Of a DNA stretch of 45,160 nt, positions 15,853-24,160 are shown one piece after another. Source of the DNA: Sphaerochaeta sp. UBA5849. Lineage in GTDB: Bacteria > Spirochaetota > Spirochaetia > Sphaerochaetales > Sphaerochaetaceae. The stretch lies in contig DJGJ01000074.1 of the NCBI GenBank assembly GCA_002432715.1, forward strand, positions 1 through 45,160. Direction: 5' to 3'. The position numbers were made by a program, and so were the translations under genes. Position 1 is the first letter of the stretch; each line of letters starts with the position of its first letter. The notes under the pieces were generated by a model that worked only from the letters and a program-made list of their open reading frames with translations, did not search any database and was not told the DNA's origin.

Positions 15853-17010
15853 CTAATGGTGGAACAGGCGGATGCCGTTGGTGATCATGACCATGCCATA
15901 CTCGTTGCACGCCTGGATCACTTGATCATCCCTCAGCGAGCCACCGCTCTGTACGATATAGGAAACACCGCTTCGGGATGCCCGGTCGATATTGTCGCGG
16001 AAGGGAAAGAACGCATCGCTGGCAAGGCTTACGCCCCCCACCTTCTCAAGGCAGGAACGCTTCTCATCTTCGGTCATCGGCAAGACATCCTCGGAGAGGA
16101 AAGGCCGGCATTGCTCTATTTCGGAGCGCAGGTAGAGTTCAACGGCATTATCCTTGTCATTGCGGCTCAGATTCGGCAGGAAAGGAAGCGAGAGAACCCT
16201 CTCACTCTGCCTGAGCTGCCACATATCAGCCTTGGTTCCGGCAAGACGGGTGCAGTGAATCCTGGACTGCTGGCCTGCTCCCACCCCGATGGTCTGACCG
16301 CGCATGGCGTAGCAAACCGAGTTCGACTGGGTGTATTTCAGGGTATTGAGAGCCACCAGCAGATCCAATTCGGCTTCAGCAGGAAGTGCAGTATTGGTTG
16401 TCACAATGGGCTTGAGGACCGAGCTGTCCAGAATTTGCGTATTTCGCATCTGGGTGAAGGTGATGCCGAATACCGACCGTTGTTCGAGCAGCGGTGGTTC
16501 AAAATCTGCGTCGATCTGCAGAATGGTATAACAGCCGCCCTTCTTCTTTTTCAAGACTTCCAAGGCTTCCTTGCTGTACGAAGGGGCTATCACTCCATCG
16601 GAAACCTCGCTCTTGATGATCAGGGCGGTTGAGAGGTCGCACTCGCTGCTGAGGCTGATGAAATCCCCGAAGCTGGACATGCGGTCGGCCCCGCGTGCAC
16701 GCACATATGCACAAGCCAGGTCGCTGAGGTCGGTCTTTTCGTTGATGAAGTACATCCGCCGTTCGGTCTCGTTGAGGGCAAGACCCACTGCAGCACCAGC
16801 AGGGCTGACATGCTTGAAAGAGGCGGCGCTGGCAAGACCGGTGGCGTTTGCAAGGGAACTGACCAATTGCCAGCCGTTGAGTGCATCCAGCAAGTTGATA
16901 TACCCCGCCTTGCCGCTGAGGACGGTCACCGGCAGCCGACCTTCTTCGATGCTGATGCTCGCCATTTTTTGATTGGGGTTGCAGCCATACTTCAACTCAA
17001 TACGATCCAT
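15853..17010 (-). CDS. purH: AICAR formyltransferase, stand-alone PurH C-terminal half
   Basis: Protein of 385 residues that corresponds only to the AICAR transformylase part of PurH. It starts at MDRIELKYGCNPNQK and keeps SFKHVSPAGAAVG and GQQSRIHCTRLAG. The N-terminal IMP cyclohydrolase (MGS-like) domain, about 200 residues in standard PurH, is absent. It transfers the formyl group of 10-formyl-THF to AICAR to give FAICAR, step 9. The missing cyclization is supplied by the PurO domain of the preceding gene. GGAG precedes ATG 17010, and the gene overlaps purN/O by 14 bases. Confidence 0.9.
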   Translation of the reverse strand: MDRIELKYGCNPNQKMASISIEEGRLPVTVLSGKAGYINLLDALNGWQLVSSLANATGLASAASFKHVSPAGAAVGLALNETERRMYFINEKTDLSDLACAYVRARGADRMSSFGDFISLSSECDLSTALIIKSEVSDGVIAPSYSKEALEVLKKKKGGCYTILQIDADFEPPLLEQRSVFGITFTQMRNTQILDSSVLKPIVTTNTALPAEAELDLLVALNTLKYTQSNSVCYAMRGQTIGVGAGQQSRIHCTRLAGTKADMWQLRQSERVLSLPFLPNLSRNDKDNAVELYLRSEIEQCRPFLSEDVLPMTEDEKRSCLEKVGGVSLASDAFFPFRDNIDRASRSGVSYIVQSGGSLRDDQVIQACNEYGMVMITNGIRLFHH

Positions 17011-18292
17011 TGTCCGCTCCTTGCCTGATGACCAGCTTTGCATCATTGCCGGTCAAATCCACTTCCTTGACGAACACAGCAACACGGTATTCCTTGTCCA
17101 GCGCATCCCATATTTGGTCGGCTATCGACTGCCCATCCCCTTGCAGGTGCACCATCCTGGGCTCTCCTGTGAAACTCACAAGGGGATTCCCGTCCCTTTC
17201 ATAGGTATGTATCAGATGGGCTTCACCCAACCGTACGTCCGAATAGGTATAGAAGGAACGGTCGATGCTTCCATCCGCCGACCGCCTGAGGATGGACAGC
17301 TCGTAGAACGGGTCCGTCCCCAGATGGAAGAGAGCGCTGATGCGCGGGGTATAGTTGGGCTCATCCGGCTCAAACGTACGGCTCTGCAATGATTGCTGCA
17401 TATCCAGGCCTCGTCGCAAGCCATCGAGAATGGTATCGCTTTGGTCCCCGTTGGCAACCACCATATCGTTGCCCAACCTGTCCATGACACGGTAGATGAT
17501 CAAGGAGGGATCGACAAGCAGGCTCTCGTCAACGGCCTTGGTCCGCACCGTATCGCCTTCGGCCACCAGGGCACGGTTCTTGCTGTGAATGCTGCGGGCT
17601 GTGATGAAGTAGGCGATGATTGCCTTCCCCCTCTCGTTCATGCCGCACACGATTCCCCTGCCGGGGTACCTGCACTCTGCCAGTTTCTGCGATAAACTCA
17701 TGTTTCTCTCCATGTACAGACAGTAGGAGGCAACCGTTTTCGGAAGCAGTTTCCACTCCACCTGCTCTAAAATTCGTCGGCCCAAGGAAGAAGGAGTGTC
17801 ATCATCGAGCACTTCTATTGCCTGTTGGCTCAAAATCGGTCCGCCGTCGGCAACCTCATCGACCAGGTGCACGGTGGCCCCGCTGACTTTCACCCCGCGC
17901 TGGAGGGCTGCCTGATGAACACGCTCCCCATAATACCCTTTTCCACAGAAGCTGGGTATCAGGGAGGGATGGATATTGATGATCCGCCGCCGATACCGCT
18001 CGGTCACCTTCTCCGAGAGAATCGTGAGGAAGCCTGCAAGAACCACCAGGTCGATGCGGTGCTGCTCCAAGCCGGCAAGCAACGATCTTTCGAACTCCTT
18101 TTTTCCCAACGCCTGCCTGTCCAACATCAAGGCCGTCACCCGATGCCCCGCTGCACGATCGAGGGCACTGCAGCTTCGATCGGCGATCACCAGGACAATA
18201 CGCCCATCAGGGTTTCCACCCCGCTTCTCGAAATCCAGGAGAGCCTCCAGATTGCTGCCTTCGCCGCTGACCAGAACCGCTATACGTATCAT
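16997..18292 (-). CDS. purN: Fused GAR transformylase and archaeal-type IMP cyclohydrolase (PurN-PurO)
   Basis: Bifunctional protein of 431 residues. Residues about 1-195 are PurN: VLVSGEGSNLEALL, the catalytic NIHPSLIPSF and HLVDEVADGGPI with the essential aspartate. These transfer formyl from 10-formyl-THF to GAR, step 3. Residues about 205-431 match archaeal-type IMP cyclohydrolase PurO (PF07826): YPGRGIVCGMNERGKAIIAYF, ITARSIHSKNR and VVANGDQSDT. These close the ring of FAICAR to IMP, step 10. ATG 18292 overlaps the purM stop as ATGA and was preferred over ATG 18304. The fusion explains why PurH lacks its cyclohydrolase half. The family match was recognised by eye and should be confirmed by profile search. 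Confidence 0.85.
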   Translation of the reverse strand: MIRIAVLVSGEGSNLEALLDFEKRGGNPDGRIVLVIADRSCSALDRAAGHRVTALMLDRQALGKKEFERSLLAGLEQHRIDLVVLAGFLTILSEKVTERYRRRIINIHPSLIPSFCGKGYYGERVHQAALQRGVKVSGATVHLVDEVADGGPILSQQAIEVLDDDTPSSLGRRILEQVEWKLLPKTVASYCLYMERNMSLSQKLAECRYPGRGIVCGMNERGKAIIAYFITARSIHSKNRALVAEGDTVRTKAVDESLLVDPSLIIYRVMDRLGNDMVVANGDQSDTILDGLRRGLDMQQSLQSRTFEPDEPNYTPRISALFHLGTDPFYELSILRRSADGSIDRSFYTYSDVRLGEAHLIHTYERDGNPLVSFTGEPRMVHLQGDGQSIADQIWDALDKEYRVAVFVKEVDLTGNDAKLVIRQGADNGSY

Positions 18293-19323
18293 ACCAGAAC
18301 ACATGCCTTGTCGCTTGCAACCACCTCACCCAGCACATAGGAGCCTGCAAGCAGATCCAAAGCCGTCCGAACATCCTCCTTGCCGACAAAGAGAACCATC
18401 CCCACACCCATGTTGAAGGTATTGAACATATCGTGCTCGCTGACCGAACCCGCACGTTGCAAAAGGGTGAATATCGGAAGCACCCGCACGTCGCTTCTTC
18501 GTATCCTGGCGCCCAGGCCGGAAGGAAGCGAGCGGGGGATGTTCTCATAAAAGCCGCCTCCGGTGATGTGCGAGGCCCCCTTGATGCGGATCTGTCGTGC
18601 AAGACCAAGCACCTCATCGACATAGATGCGCGTGCTCTTGAGCAATGCCTCGCCCAGGGTGGTTCCCAACTCAGGGTAGACCTCCTGGAGAATTTCAGAA
18701 TTGCCGTCCAAACCGAAGATATGACGGACCAAGGAAAATCCGTTGGAATGCACCCCGCTTGAGGGAAGGGCGATGAGGACATCGCCCTCTGTAATGCTTG
18801 CATTGTCGAAGATTTTGCTCTTGTCCACCAATGCGGTGCAAAAACCCGCCAGGTCGTACTCCCCACCCTGGTACATGCCCGGCATCTCGGCGGTCTCCCC
18901 CCCGATGAGGGCGCAGCCTGCCTGCCTGCAGCCTTCAGCCACTCCCTTGACGATCTGCTCAACCTTTGCAGGATCCAGATGCCCCAAGGCGATATAATCC
19001 AGGAAAACCTGCGGTTTGGCCCCGCAGCAGATGACATCGTTGACGCACATCGCCACGCAGTCGATGCCGATGGTATCGTGGCGGTCGAGGGCGAAAGCAA
19101 TCTTGAGCTTGGTCCCCACCCCGTCGGTACCACAGACCAACACCGGATTGGGAGTATCCTTCACATCCAGCTCAAACAGACCTCCAAACCCTCCCAAATC
19201 CGAAACCACCCCGCTCGTATACGTGGAAGCGACATGCTTTTTCATCAACTCGACCGCCTGATAGCCCCGCCTGATATCCACTCCGGCTTCTTCATACCGG
19301 GTGCTGTAACTGTCACTGTGCAT
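18289..19323 (-). CDS. purM: Phosphoribosylformylglycinamidine cyclo-ligase
   Basis: AIR synthetase of 344 residues, step 5, which closes the imidazole ring with ATP. It shows YEEAGVDIRRGYQAVE near the N terminus, CGTDGVGTKLKIA for ATP and FGAM binding, GGETAEMPGMY, and HITGGGFYENIPR. AAGGAG lies 6 bases before ATG 19323. The start overlaps the end of purF by 11 bases. Confidence 0.95.
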   Translation of the reverse strand: MHSDSYSTRYEEAGVDIRRGYQAVELMKKHVASTYTSGVVSDLGGFGGLFELDVKDTPNPVLVCGTDGVGTKLKIAFALDRHDTIGIDCVAMCVNDVICCGAKPQVFLDYIALGHLDPAKVEQIVKGVAEGCRQAGCALIGGETAEMPGMYQGGEYDLAGFCTALVDKSKIFDNASITEGDVLIALPSSGVHSNGFSLVRHIFGLDGNSEILQEVYPELGTTLGEALLKSTRIYVDEVLGLARQIRIKGASHITGGGFYENIPRSLPSGLGARIRRSDVRVLPIFTLLQRAGSVSEHDMFNTFNMGVGMVLFVGKEDVRTALDLLAGSYVLGEVVASDKACVLV

Positions 19324-20722
19324 ACGTTGCTCCTTTGGGCACCGCACTTGGATACACGCCGGTGAAGCATGCACTGCAAAACCCGATGCCGGGATGGTCG
19401 CTGAGTTTGACGACCTGCTCGGGAAGCAGGAAGCCCAAGGAATCGACATCGAGGATCGACTTCATCTGCTGCAAATCATACTTGCAGGCAAGTAGGTCCT
19501 TGCGCGAATCAATATCCGTTCCGTAATAGCAGGGATGCAGAAACGGGGGAGCCGAGGAGCGGAGGTGAACCTCCACCGCTCCCGCCTCCCGAAGCAGCCG
19601 GACGATGCGCTTGCTGGTGGTTCCCCTAACGATGGAGTCATCGATGAGCACCACCCGCTTGCCCCTGACCGTGGAAGCAACGGGATTGAGCTTGATGCGG
19701 ACCCCGCTCTCACGATCGCCGGCCTTCGGTTGGATGAACGTGCGCCCGATGTACTTGTTCTTGATGAAGCCGATGCCGTAGGGAATGCCCGACTGACGCG
19801 AATAGCCGATGGCCGCATCGATGCCGCTGTCGGGTACACCGATGACCACGTCCGCCTGGCAGGGGTGTTCCAAAGCCAGGAAACAACCGCTTCTGATGCG
19901 CGCCTGATGGACGCTGATGGTATCGATTACACTGTCGGGGCGGGCGAAGTAGATCAACTCAAAAACACACAGGCTGCTTGCAACCTTGTTTGCATGCACA
20001 AGCGAGCTGGTCATGTTCTGGTCCTTGGCATCAACGATGCAAATTTCGCCGGGCTTCAGGTCTCGTACAAAGACCGCCCCCACCGCATCGAGTGCACAGC
20101 TCTCACTGGCAAACACATACCCGTCATCCAACTTTCCCAGACACAGCGGTCGAAAACCGTGAGGGTCGCGCACGGCGATGAGTTGGGAGGATGTCATGAT
20201 CAACAAGGAATAGGCCCCTTCCAATTCCGCCATCGCTTTCTCGATCGCCTCACCGATGGTGGCAGTCGTCAGGCGATGCTTGTAAATCAGGTAGGCAATG
20301 ACTTCGGTATCGCTGGTGGTGTGAAACAAGCAGCCTTCCCCTTCGAATTGCGAACGCAGCGACTCGTCGTTGGTCAGGTTCCCGTTGTGGGCGATCGCCA
20401 TGCTGCCGATATGGTGCCGAACCAAAAGCGGCTGCACATTCTCACGAGACCGCTCCCCGCTTGTACCGTATCGGGTATGCACGATGGCCATCCGGGTATG
20501 CTCCTCGTCAAAGGCCAGGGCACTGGGAAACACTTCATGCACCAAGCCCATGTCCTTGTACACCGACAGCTGCCCGTTGGTGTTCAGCGCAATGCCGCAC
20601 CCCTCCTGGCCTCGATGCTGCAAGGCATACAGGCCGTAGTGACAGGCAAGGCCGATAGGTTCCTTGTGCGCCGAGCTGATGCCGAACAGGCCGCAGGCTT
20701 CCTTCAGGGCACCCACGATCAC
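19313..20722 (-). CDS. purF: Amidophosphoribosyltransferase
   Basis: First committed enzyme of purine synthesis, 469 residues, making phosphoribosylamine from PRPP and glutamine. A 9-residue propeptide precedes C10 (EACGLFGI), which becomes the N-terminal nucleophile of the glutamine domain after processing. The PRPP motif is VLIDDSIVRGTTS. Two late cysteines (DLLACKYD; GFCSACF) may help hold an iron-sulfur cluster as in the Bacillus-type enzyme. The start is GTG 20722, overlapping the purC stop as GTGA, with GGGGAG upstream. Confidence 0.95.
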   Translation of the reverse strand: MIVGALKEACGLFGISSAHKEPIGLACHYGLYALQHRGQEGCGIALNTNGQLSVYKDMGLVHEVFPSALAFDEEHTRMAIVHTRYGTSGERSRENVQPLLVRHHIGSMAIAHNGNLTNDESLRSQFEGEGCLFHTTSDTEVIAYLIYKHRLTTATIGEAIEKAMAELEGAYSLLIMTSSQLIAVRDPHGFRPLCLGKLDDGYVFASESCALDAVGAVFVRDLKPGEICIVDAKDQNMTSSLVHANKVASSLCVFELIYFARPDSVIDTISVHQARIRSGCFLALEHPCQADVVIGVPDSGIDAAIGYSRQSGIPYGIGFIKNKYIGRTFIQPKAGDRESGVRIKLNPVASTVRGKRVVLIDDSIVRGTTSKRIVRLLREAGAVEVHLRSSAPPFLHPCYYGTDIDSRKDLLACKYDLQQMKSILDVDSLGFLLPEQVVKLSDHPGIGFCSACFTGVYPSAVPKGATYAQ

Positions 20723-21432
20723 TGTCTCCCCAAAAGGCGTTGCATCACTTCATGATATGCCTCTTCCACATCCCCCAAATCCCTGCGGAACCGGTCCTTG
20801 TCCAGCTTTTTGCCGGTCTTGATATCCCAGAACCGGCAGGTATCGGGGCTGATCTCATCGGCAAGCACCAGCTGTCCATCGTCAGTTATGCCAAACTCCA
20901 GCTTGAAGTCGATCAATGCGATGCCGACCTTCGCAAGGTAGGCGCTGAGGATGTCGTTGATCGCAAGGCTGTAGCGCTTGATGAGCGCAAGCTCTTCTTC
21001 GGTGGCAAGACCGAGCGCCTTGATGTGGCTCGAGTTGACCAAGGGGTCCCCAAGGTCGTCACGCTTGTAGCAGAATTCCAAGACGGTGCTTGCCAGTTTG
21101 GTACCTTCAGCAAGACCCAACCGCTGTGACAGCGACCCTGCAGCAATCGAGCGCACGATTACTTCCAAAGGAATGATTCGTACAGCTTTGACTGCGGTTT
21201 CTGTTTCCGAGAGCTGGGCGACGAAGTGGGTGGGAATGCCTTGCTTTGCAAGCAGCTGCATCAGGTGATTGGTAATCTGGTTGTTGATCGCTCCCTTTCC
21301 GAGAATCGAGCCTTTCTTCTTGCCGTTGAACGCAGTTGCATCATCCTTGTATGAAACAATATAGATACCCTTCTGGTCGGTTTCATACACCCGTTTCGCC
21401 TTTCCTTCATAGAGCATGGACAGCTTTTGCAT
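20719..21432 (-). CDS. purC: SAICAR synthetase
   Basis: Enzyme of 237 residues that condenses CAIR with aspartate, step 7. Typical motifs are LYEGKAKRVYET at the N terminus, FNGKKKGSILGKGAINN, VRIIPLEVIVRS and DEISPDTCRFWD. AGGGGGAA precedes ATG 21432. It lies 34 bases after the purE stop. Confidence 0.95.
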   Translation of the reverse strand: MQKLSMLYEGKAKRVYETDQKGIYIVSYKDDATAFNGKKKGSILGKGAINNQITNHLMQLLAKQGIPTHFVAQLSETETAVKAVRIIPLEVIVRSIAAGSLSQRLGLAEGTKLASTVLEFCYKRDDLGDPLVNSSHIKALGLATEEELALIKRYSLAINDILSAYLAKVGIALIDFKLEFGITDDGQLVLADEISPDTCRFWDIKTGKKLDKDRFRRDLGDVEEAYHEVMQRLLGRQ

Positions 21433-21466
21433 CGCTTCCCCCTGTTGCAATAAAAAAGAGCCTTAT

Positions 21467-21967
21467 CTACATAAAGCTCTTCGCAATTCTCCTATCGGCT
21501 TCGCGCACTGCTTCCTGGCCTGCCTGTCTTGCCGCCTCGAGCCGCAAAAGCAGCTTTGGGTCGGACAAGGCCAGGATTTGGGCGGCAAGCAAGGCTGCAT
21601 TGGCCGCCCCGTCGATGGCAACCGTGGCCACCGGATACCCGCTTGGCATTTGAACAGTCGAAAGCAAGGCATCCAATCCGCCTAGAGAGGCGGAAAGCGG
21701 GAGCCCGATGACCGGCAGCAGGGTTCTGCTTGCAAGCGTGCCCGCAAGATGGGCGGCTTTCCCTGCAGCGGCTATCAGAACCCCGAAACCCTCGCTTCGT
21801 GCCTCAGAAGCGAATCGGCAAGCCTCTTCACCGAGTCGGTGCGCTGAAAGGATCCGTACAGCATAGGGGATTTCCAGTTCTGCAAGTACCTTGATGGCCG
21901 GCTGTACCAAGCTCAGGTCGTTCTCGCTTCCCAGGAGGAGGGCAACTTGTTTTCGCTCTGTCTGCAT
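21467..21967 (-). CDS. purE: 5-(carboxyamino)imidazole ribonucleotide mutase / AIR carboxylase
   Basis: Protein of 166 residues for step 6. It has the GSENDLS phosphate-binding loop, SAHR, and AGKAAHLAGTLASRTLLPVIGLP in place of the usual LPGM-type segment. No purK occurs in the window. In Treponema a class II PurE uses CO2 directly and needs no PurK, so the same may hold here, but the class-deciding residues were not checked against an alignment. ATG 21967 has no recognisable ribosome site. It is the first gene of the pur operon and lies next to the repeats at 21993-22055. Confidence 0.88.
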   Translation of the reverse strand: MQTERKQVALLLGSENDLSLVQPAIKVLAELEIPYAVRILSAHRLGEEACRFASEARSEGFGVLIAAAGKAAHLAGTLASRTLLPVIGLPLSASLGGLDALLSTVQMPSGYPVATVAIDGAANAALLAAQILALSDPKLLLRLEAARQAGQEAVREADRRIAKSFM

Positions 21968-21992
21968 AGGCGTACGATAGCCAAAATTGCAT

Positions 21993-22055
21993 AGTTATAC
22001 AAGTGGTTATGCAACAAAACCTGCACATAACAACCATGTATGTTGTGGTTATGCA
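21993..22055. promoter_or_regulatory. Repeated half sites upstream of the pur operon
   Basis: GTGGTTATGCA occurs twice in direct orientation (22003-22013 and 22045-22055), with centres 42 bp apart, four helical turns. A third related site AGTTATAC lies at 21993-22000, and an inverted copy TGCACATAAC at 22022-22031 is between them. They cover the region where the purE promoter must be. They are candidates for purine-responsive regulator binding. No purine riboswitch fold was seen. Confidence 0.5.
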
Positions 22056-22056
22056 C

Positions 22057-22491
22057 TTAGTTGTTTTCTTTTATCGCTTTTTGCAACAAATTATGCACCA
22101 TGCGTACAGCATCCTCAACACATCCGTCACATGTTTGCAACACATGGCCGGTTTCATCGCCAAGCAGATCCTTGCATACCAGACTTCCGTTCTTGTCCAA
22201 GAACTCTGTCAGGATTGCCGCCGACCGGCTGTAGGAAAGACTTTTCGTCCCCGCCTCGACGCTGCCTTTGCTGGTCAGCAGCCCTACGACGGCCACCGCC
22301 CCGCTTACAGCGCCGCAGGTAGCCTGATGGGCACCCATCCCCCCGCCGAAGCCTTCCATCACCGAGAAAAGGGTTTGTTCACTCAATCCCACCTCGTCGC
22401 AGAAGGTGCAGGCCACAGCCTGGGCGCAGTTGCAGCCTTCTTTACGCAACTGCATCGCTCGTTTCACATACTCTTCTTGCATGGCTTTCAT
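22057..22491 (-). CDS. C_GCAxxG_C_C family putative redox protein
   Basis: Protein of 144 residues with the family pattern C-GCA-xxG-C-C: KEGCNCAQAV near the N terminus, GGGMGAHQATCGAVSGA in the middle, and LQTCDGCVEDA near the C terminus. The family is thought to bind a metal or act in redox chemistry, but no reaction is known for it. ATG 22491 sits 8 bases after GGGAG; a GTG at 22500 overlapping the ABC-F stop is less likely. Confidence 0.85.
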   Translation of the reverse strand: MKAMQEEYVKRAMQLRKEGCNCAQAVACTFCDEVGLSEQTLFSVMEGFGGGMGAHQATCGAVSGAVAVVGLLTSKGSVEAGTKSLSYSRSAAILTEFLDKNGSLVCKDLLGDETGHVLQTCDGCVEDAVRMVHNLLQKAIKENN

Positions 22492-22496
22492 TCTTG

Positions 22497-24113
22497 TCAC
22501 TCCCTACCTGACTTGTGCAGGTAATAGGCATAGTCACCTTCATAGATGTTGAGCATCCCTTTATCCAACTCGAACACTCGGTTGGCCAGGTGCTTGAGAA
22601 AGTACCGGTCGTGGCTGACGATCATCAGCGTACCTTCAAAGCGTGAAAGGGCGTCAAGCAGCACTTCACGACTTTGGATATCCAAGTGGTTGGTCGGTTC
22701 GTCCAATACCAAGAAATTCACGGGAACCGCCAGCATGCAGGCCAGCATCACCCTGCTCTTCTCACCCCCGCTCAGCGTCCCGATTTTCTTGTCTACGTCA
22801 TCGCCACTGAAGAGAAAGGAACCAAGCATCGAGCGGATGGCGGGGATGGTGGACAGGGGAACCCGATCGAACACCTCTTCAAAAATGGTCTTGTTCGGGT
22901 CGAGCACATCGCTGGAGTACTGGCTGAAGTAGCCCATATTCACACTGGCTCCGAGGGTGGCTTCCCCGCCCGAAGCCTCTGCAAGCCCGACAATAACCTT
23001 CAGAAGGGTTGATTTGCCCGCTCCGTTGATGCCGGTCAAGGCAATCTTGTTGCCCCGCATGACCACCCCGCTGATATGCTCGAAAACCGTATGCTCCCCA
23101 CCCTGCGCTTTCGGCCAACGCTTGGTCAAATCCTTGAGGACCACCACCTGGTCTCCGCTGCGCGGACAGGGTGCAAACTGCACGTGCATGATCTTCGATT
23201 CGGGAGGAAGGGTGATCCGCTCGATCTTTTCCAATGCCTTTATCCGGGACTGCACCAAGGATGCATGGCTTGCCCGGGCTGCAAACTTGGCGATGAACTC
23301 CTCGTCCTTGGCAAACCTTGCCTGCTGGCGGTTGTAGGTTGCGATCAGTTGCTCGCGCCTGATCTCCCGCTCGCGGATGTAGAAATCGTAGTCGCCGCTG
23401 TAGCTGGTCACCTGAGCGTTCGCCACTTCGACGGTGCGCTTGCAGATGCGGGTCATGAACTGGCGGTCGTGGCTGGTCATCACCACATCACCCATAAAGG
23501 ATGCGAGCCACGATTCCAGATAGATGATCGACTCAAGGTCCAAATGGTTGGTCGGCTCGTCCATCAGCAGCACATCGGGATTCAGGGCGAGGATCTTGGC
23601 CAGGGCAATACGCATTTTCCAGCCGCCGCTGAAGTGTTCAACCGGTTCATGGAACCGGTCGGGGCCGATACCCAGGCCGGTGAGAATTTCCTCGCTGCGC
23701 TGGGTCAAGTCATACCCGTCACGTGCAAGAAACTCAGTTTGAAGCTGCCCGTAACGCTCCATATCCGCATCGCTGAACGCTTGGTCGGCATCAGCCATCC
23801 GGTGTTCGAGCCGCTCGAGCTCCAAACCGATCTCATAGACCGAGCCCGAGCCCGCAATGACTTCCATCAATGCACTTCGGCCTTGCATCTCCCCGACATT
23901 CTGGCTGAAATACCCTATGACGGTATTGTTGTCGACAAGTACCTGACCGCTGTCGGGCTGCTCCTCACCGGCGAGCACCCGCAGCAGGGTTGTCTTTCCG
24001 GCGCCGTTTGGGCCCACCAATCCGATCCTGTCACCATTTTTTATAAGAAAATCTGCGTCCTTGAGAATGAAACGATCCCCATAAGCCACAGTCACACCAC
24101 TCAGTTTTACCAC
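22497..24113 (-). CDS. ABC-F family ATPase
   Basis: Soluble tandem ABC protein of 538 residues without membrane segments, of the ribosome-associated ABC-F class. The first domain has GPNGAGKTT and DEPTNHLDLESI. The linker follows. The second domain has GINGAGKST, LSGGEKSRV and DEPTNHLDIQ. Such proteins act on the ribosomal E site in translation control or antibiotic protection; the subfamily cannot be fixed here. GTG 24113 is preceded by GAGGAG at 6 bases, ruling out the longer frame starting at 24206. Confidence 0.9.
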   Translation of the reverse strand: MVKLSGVTVAYGDRFILKDADFLIKNGDRIGLVGPNGAGKTTLLRVLAGEEQPDSGQVLVDNNTVIGYFSQNVGEMQGRSALMEVIAGSGSVYEIGLELERLEHRMADADQAFSDADMERYGQLQTEFLARDGYDLTQRSEEILTGLGIGPDRFHEPVEHFSGGWKMRIALAKILALNPDVLLMDEPTNHLDLESIIYLESWLASFMGDVVMTSHDRQFMTRICKRTVEVANAQVTSYSGDYDFYIREREIRREQLIATYNRQQARFAKDEEFIAKFAARASHASLVQSRIKALEKIERITLPPESKIMHVQFAPCPRSGDQVVVLKDLTKRWPKAQGGEHTVFEHISGVVMRGNKIALTGINGAGKSTLLKVIVGLAEASGGEATLGASVNMGYFSQYSSDVLDPNKTIFEEVFDRVPLSTIPAIRSMLGSFLFSGDDVDKKIGTLSGGEKSRVMLACMLAVPVNFLVLDEPTNHLDIQSREVLLDALSRFEGTLMIVSHDRYFLKHLANRVFELDKGMLNIYEGDYAYYLHKSGRE

Positions 24114-24160
24114 CAGATACTCCTCGAAAAGCTGAGTGTAGCAGAAAATGGTTGTGTATG

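Noticed and set aside
19535..20755. 406-codon open frame on the plus strand opposite purF
   Set aside because: It lies entirely across purF, whose motifs and overlapping operon starts are clear. The plus frame shows no domain, no ribosome site and is an effect of codon bias.
21968..22056. Purine riboswitch before purE
   Set aside because: The gap is only 89 bases and lacks the conserved three-way junction sequences; only repeats that look like protein sites are present.
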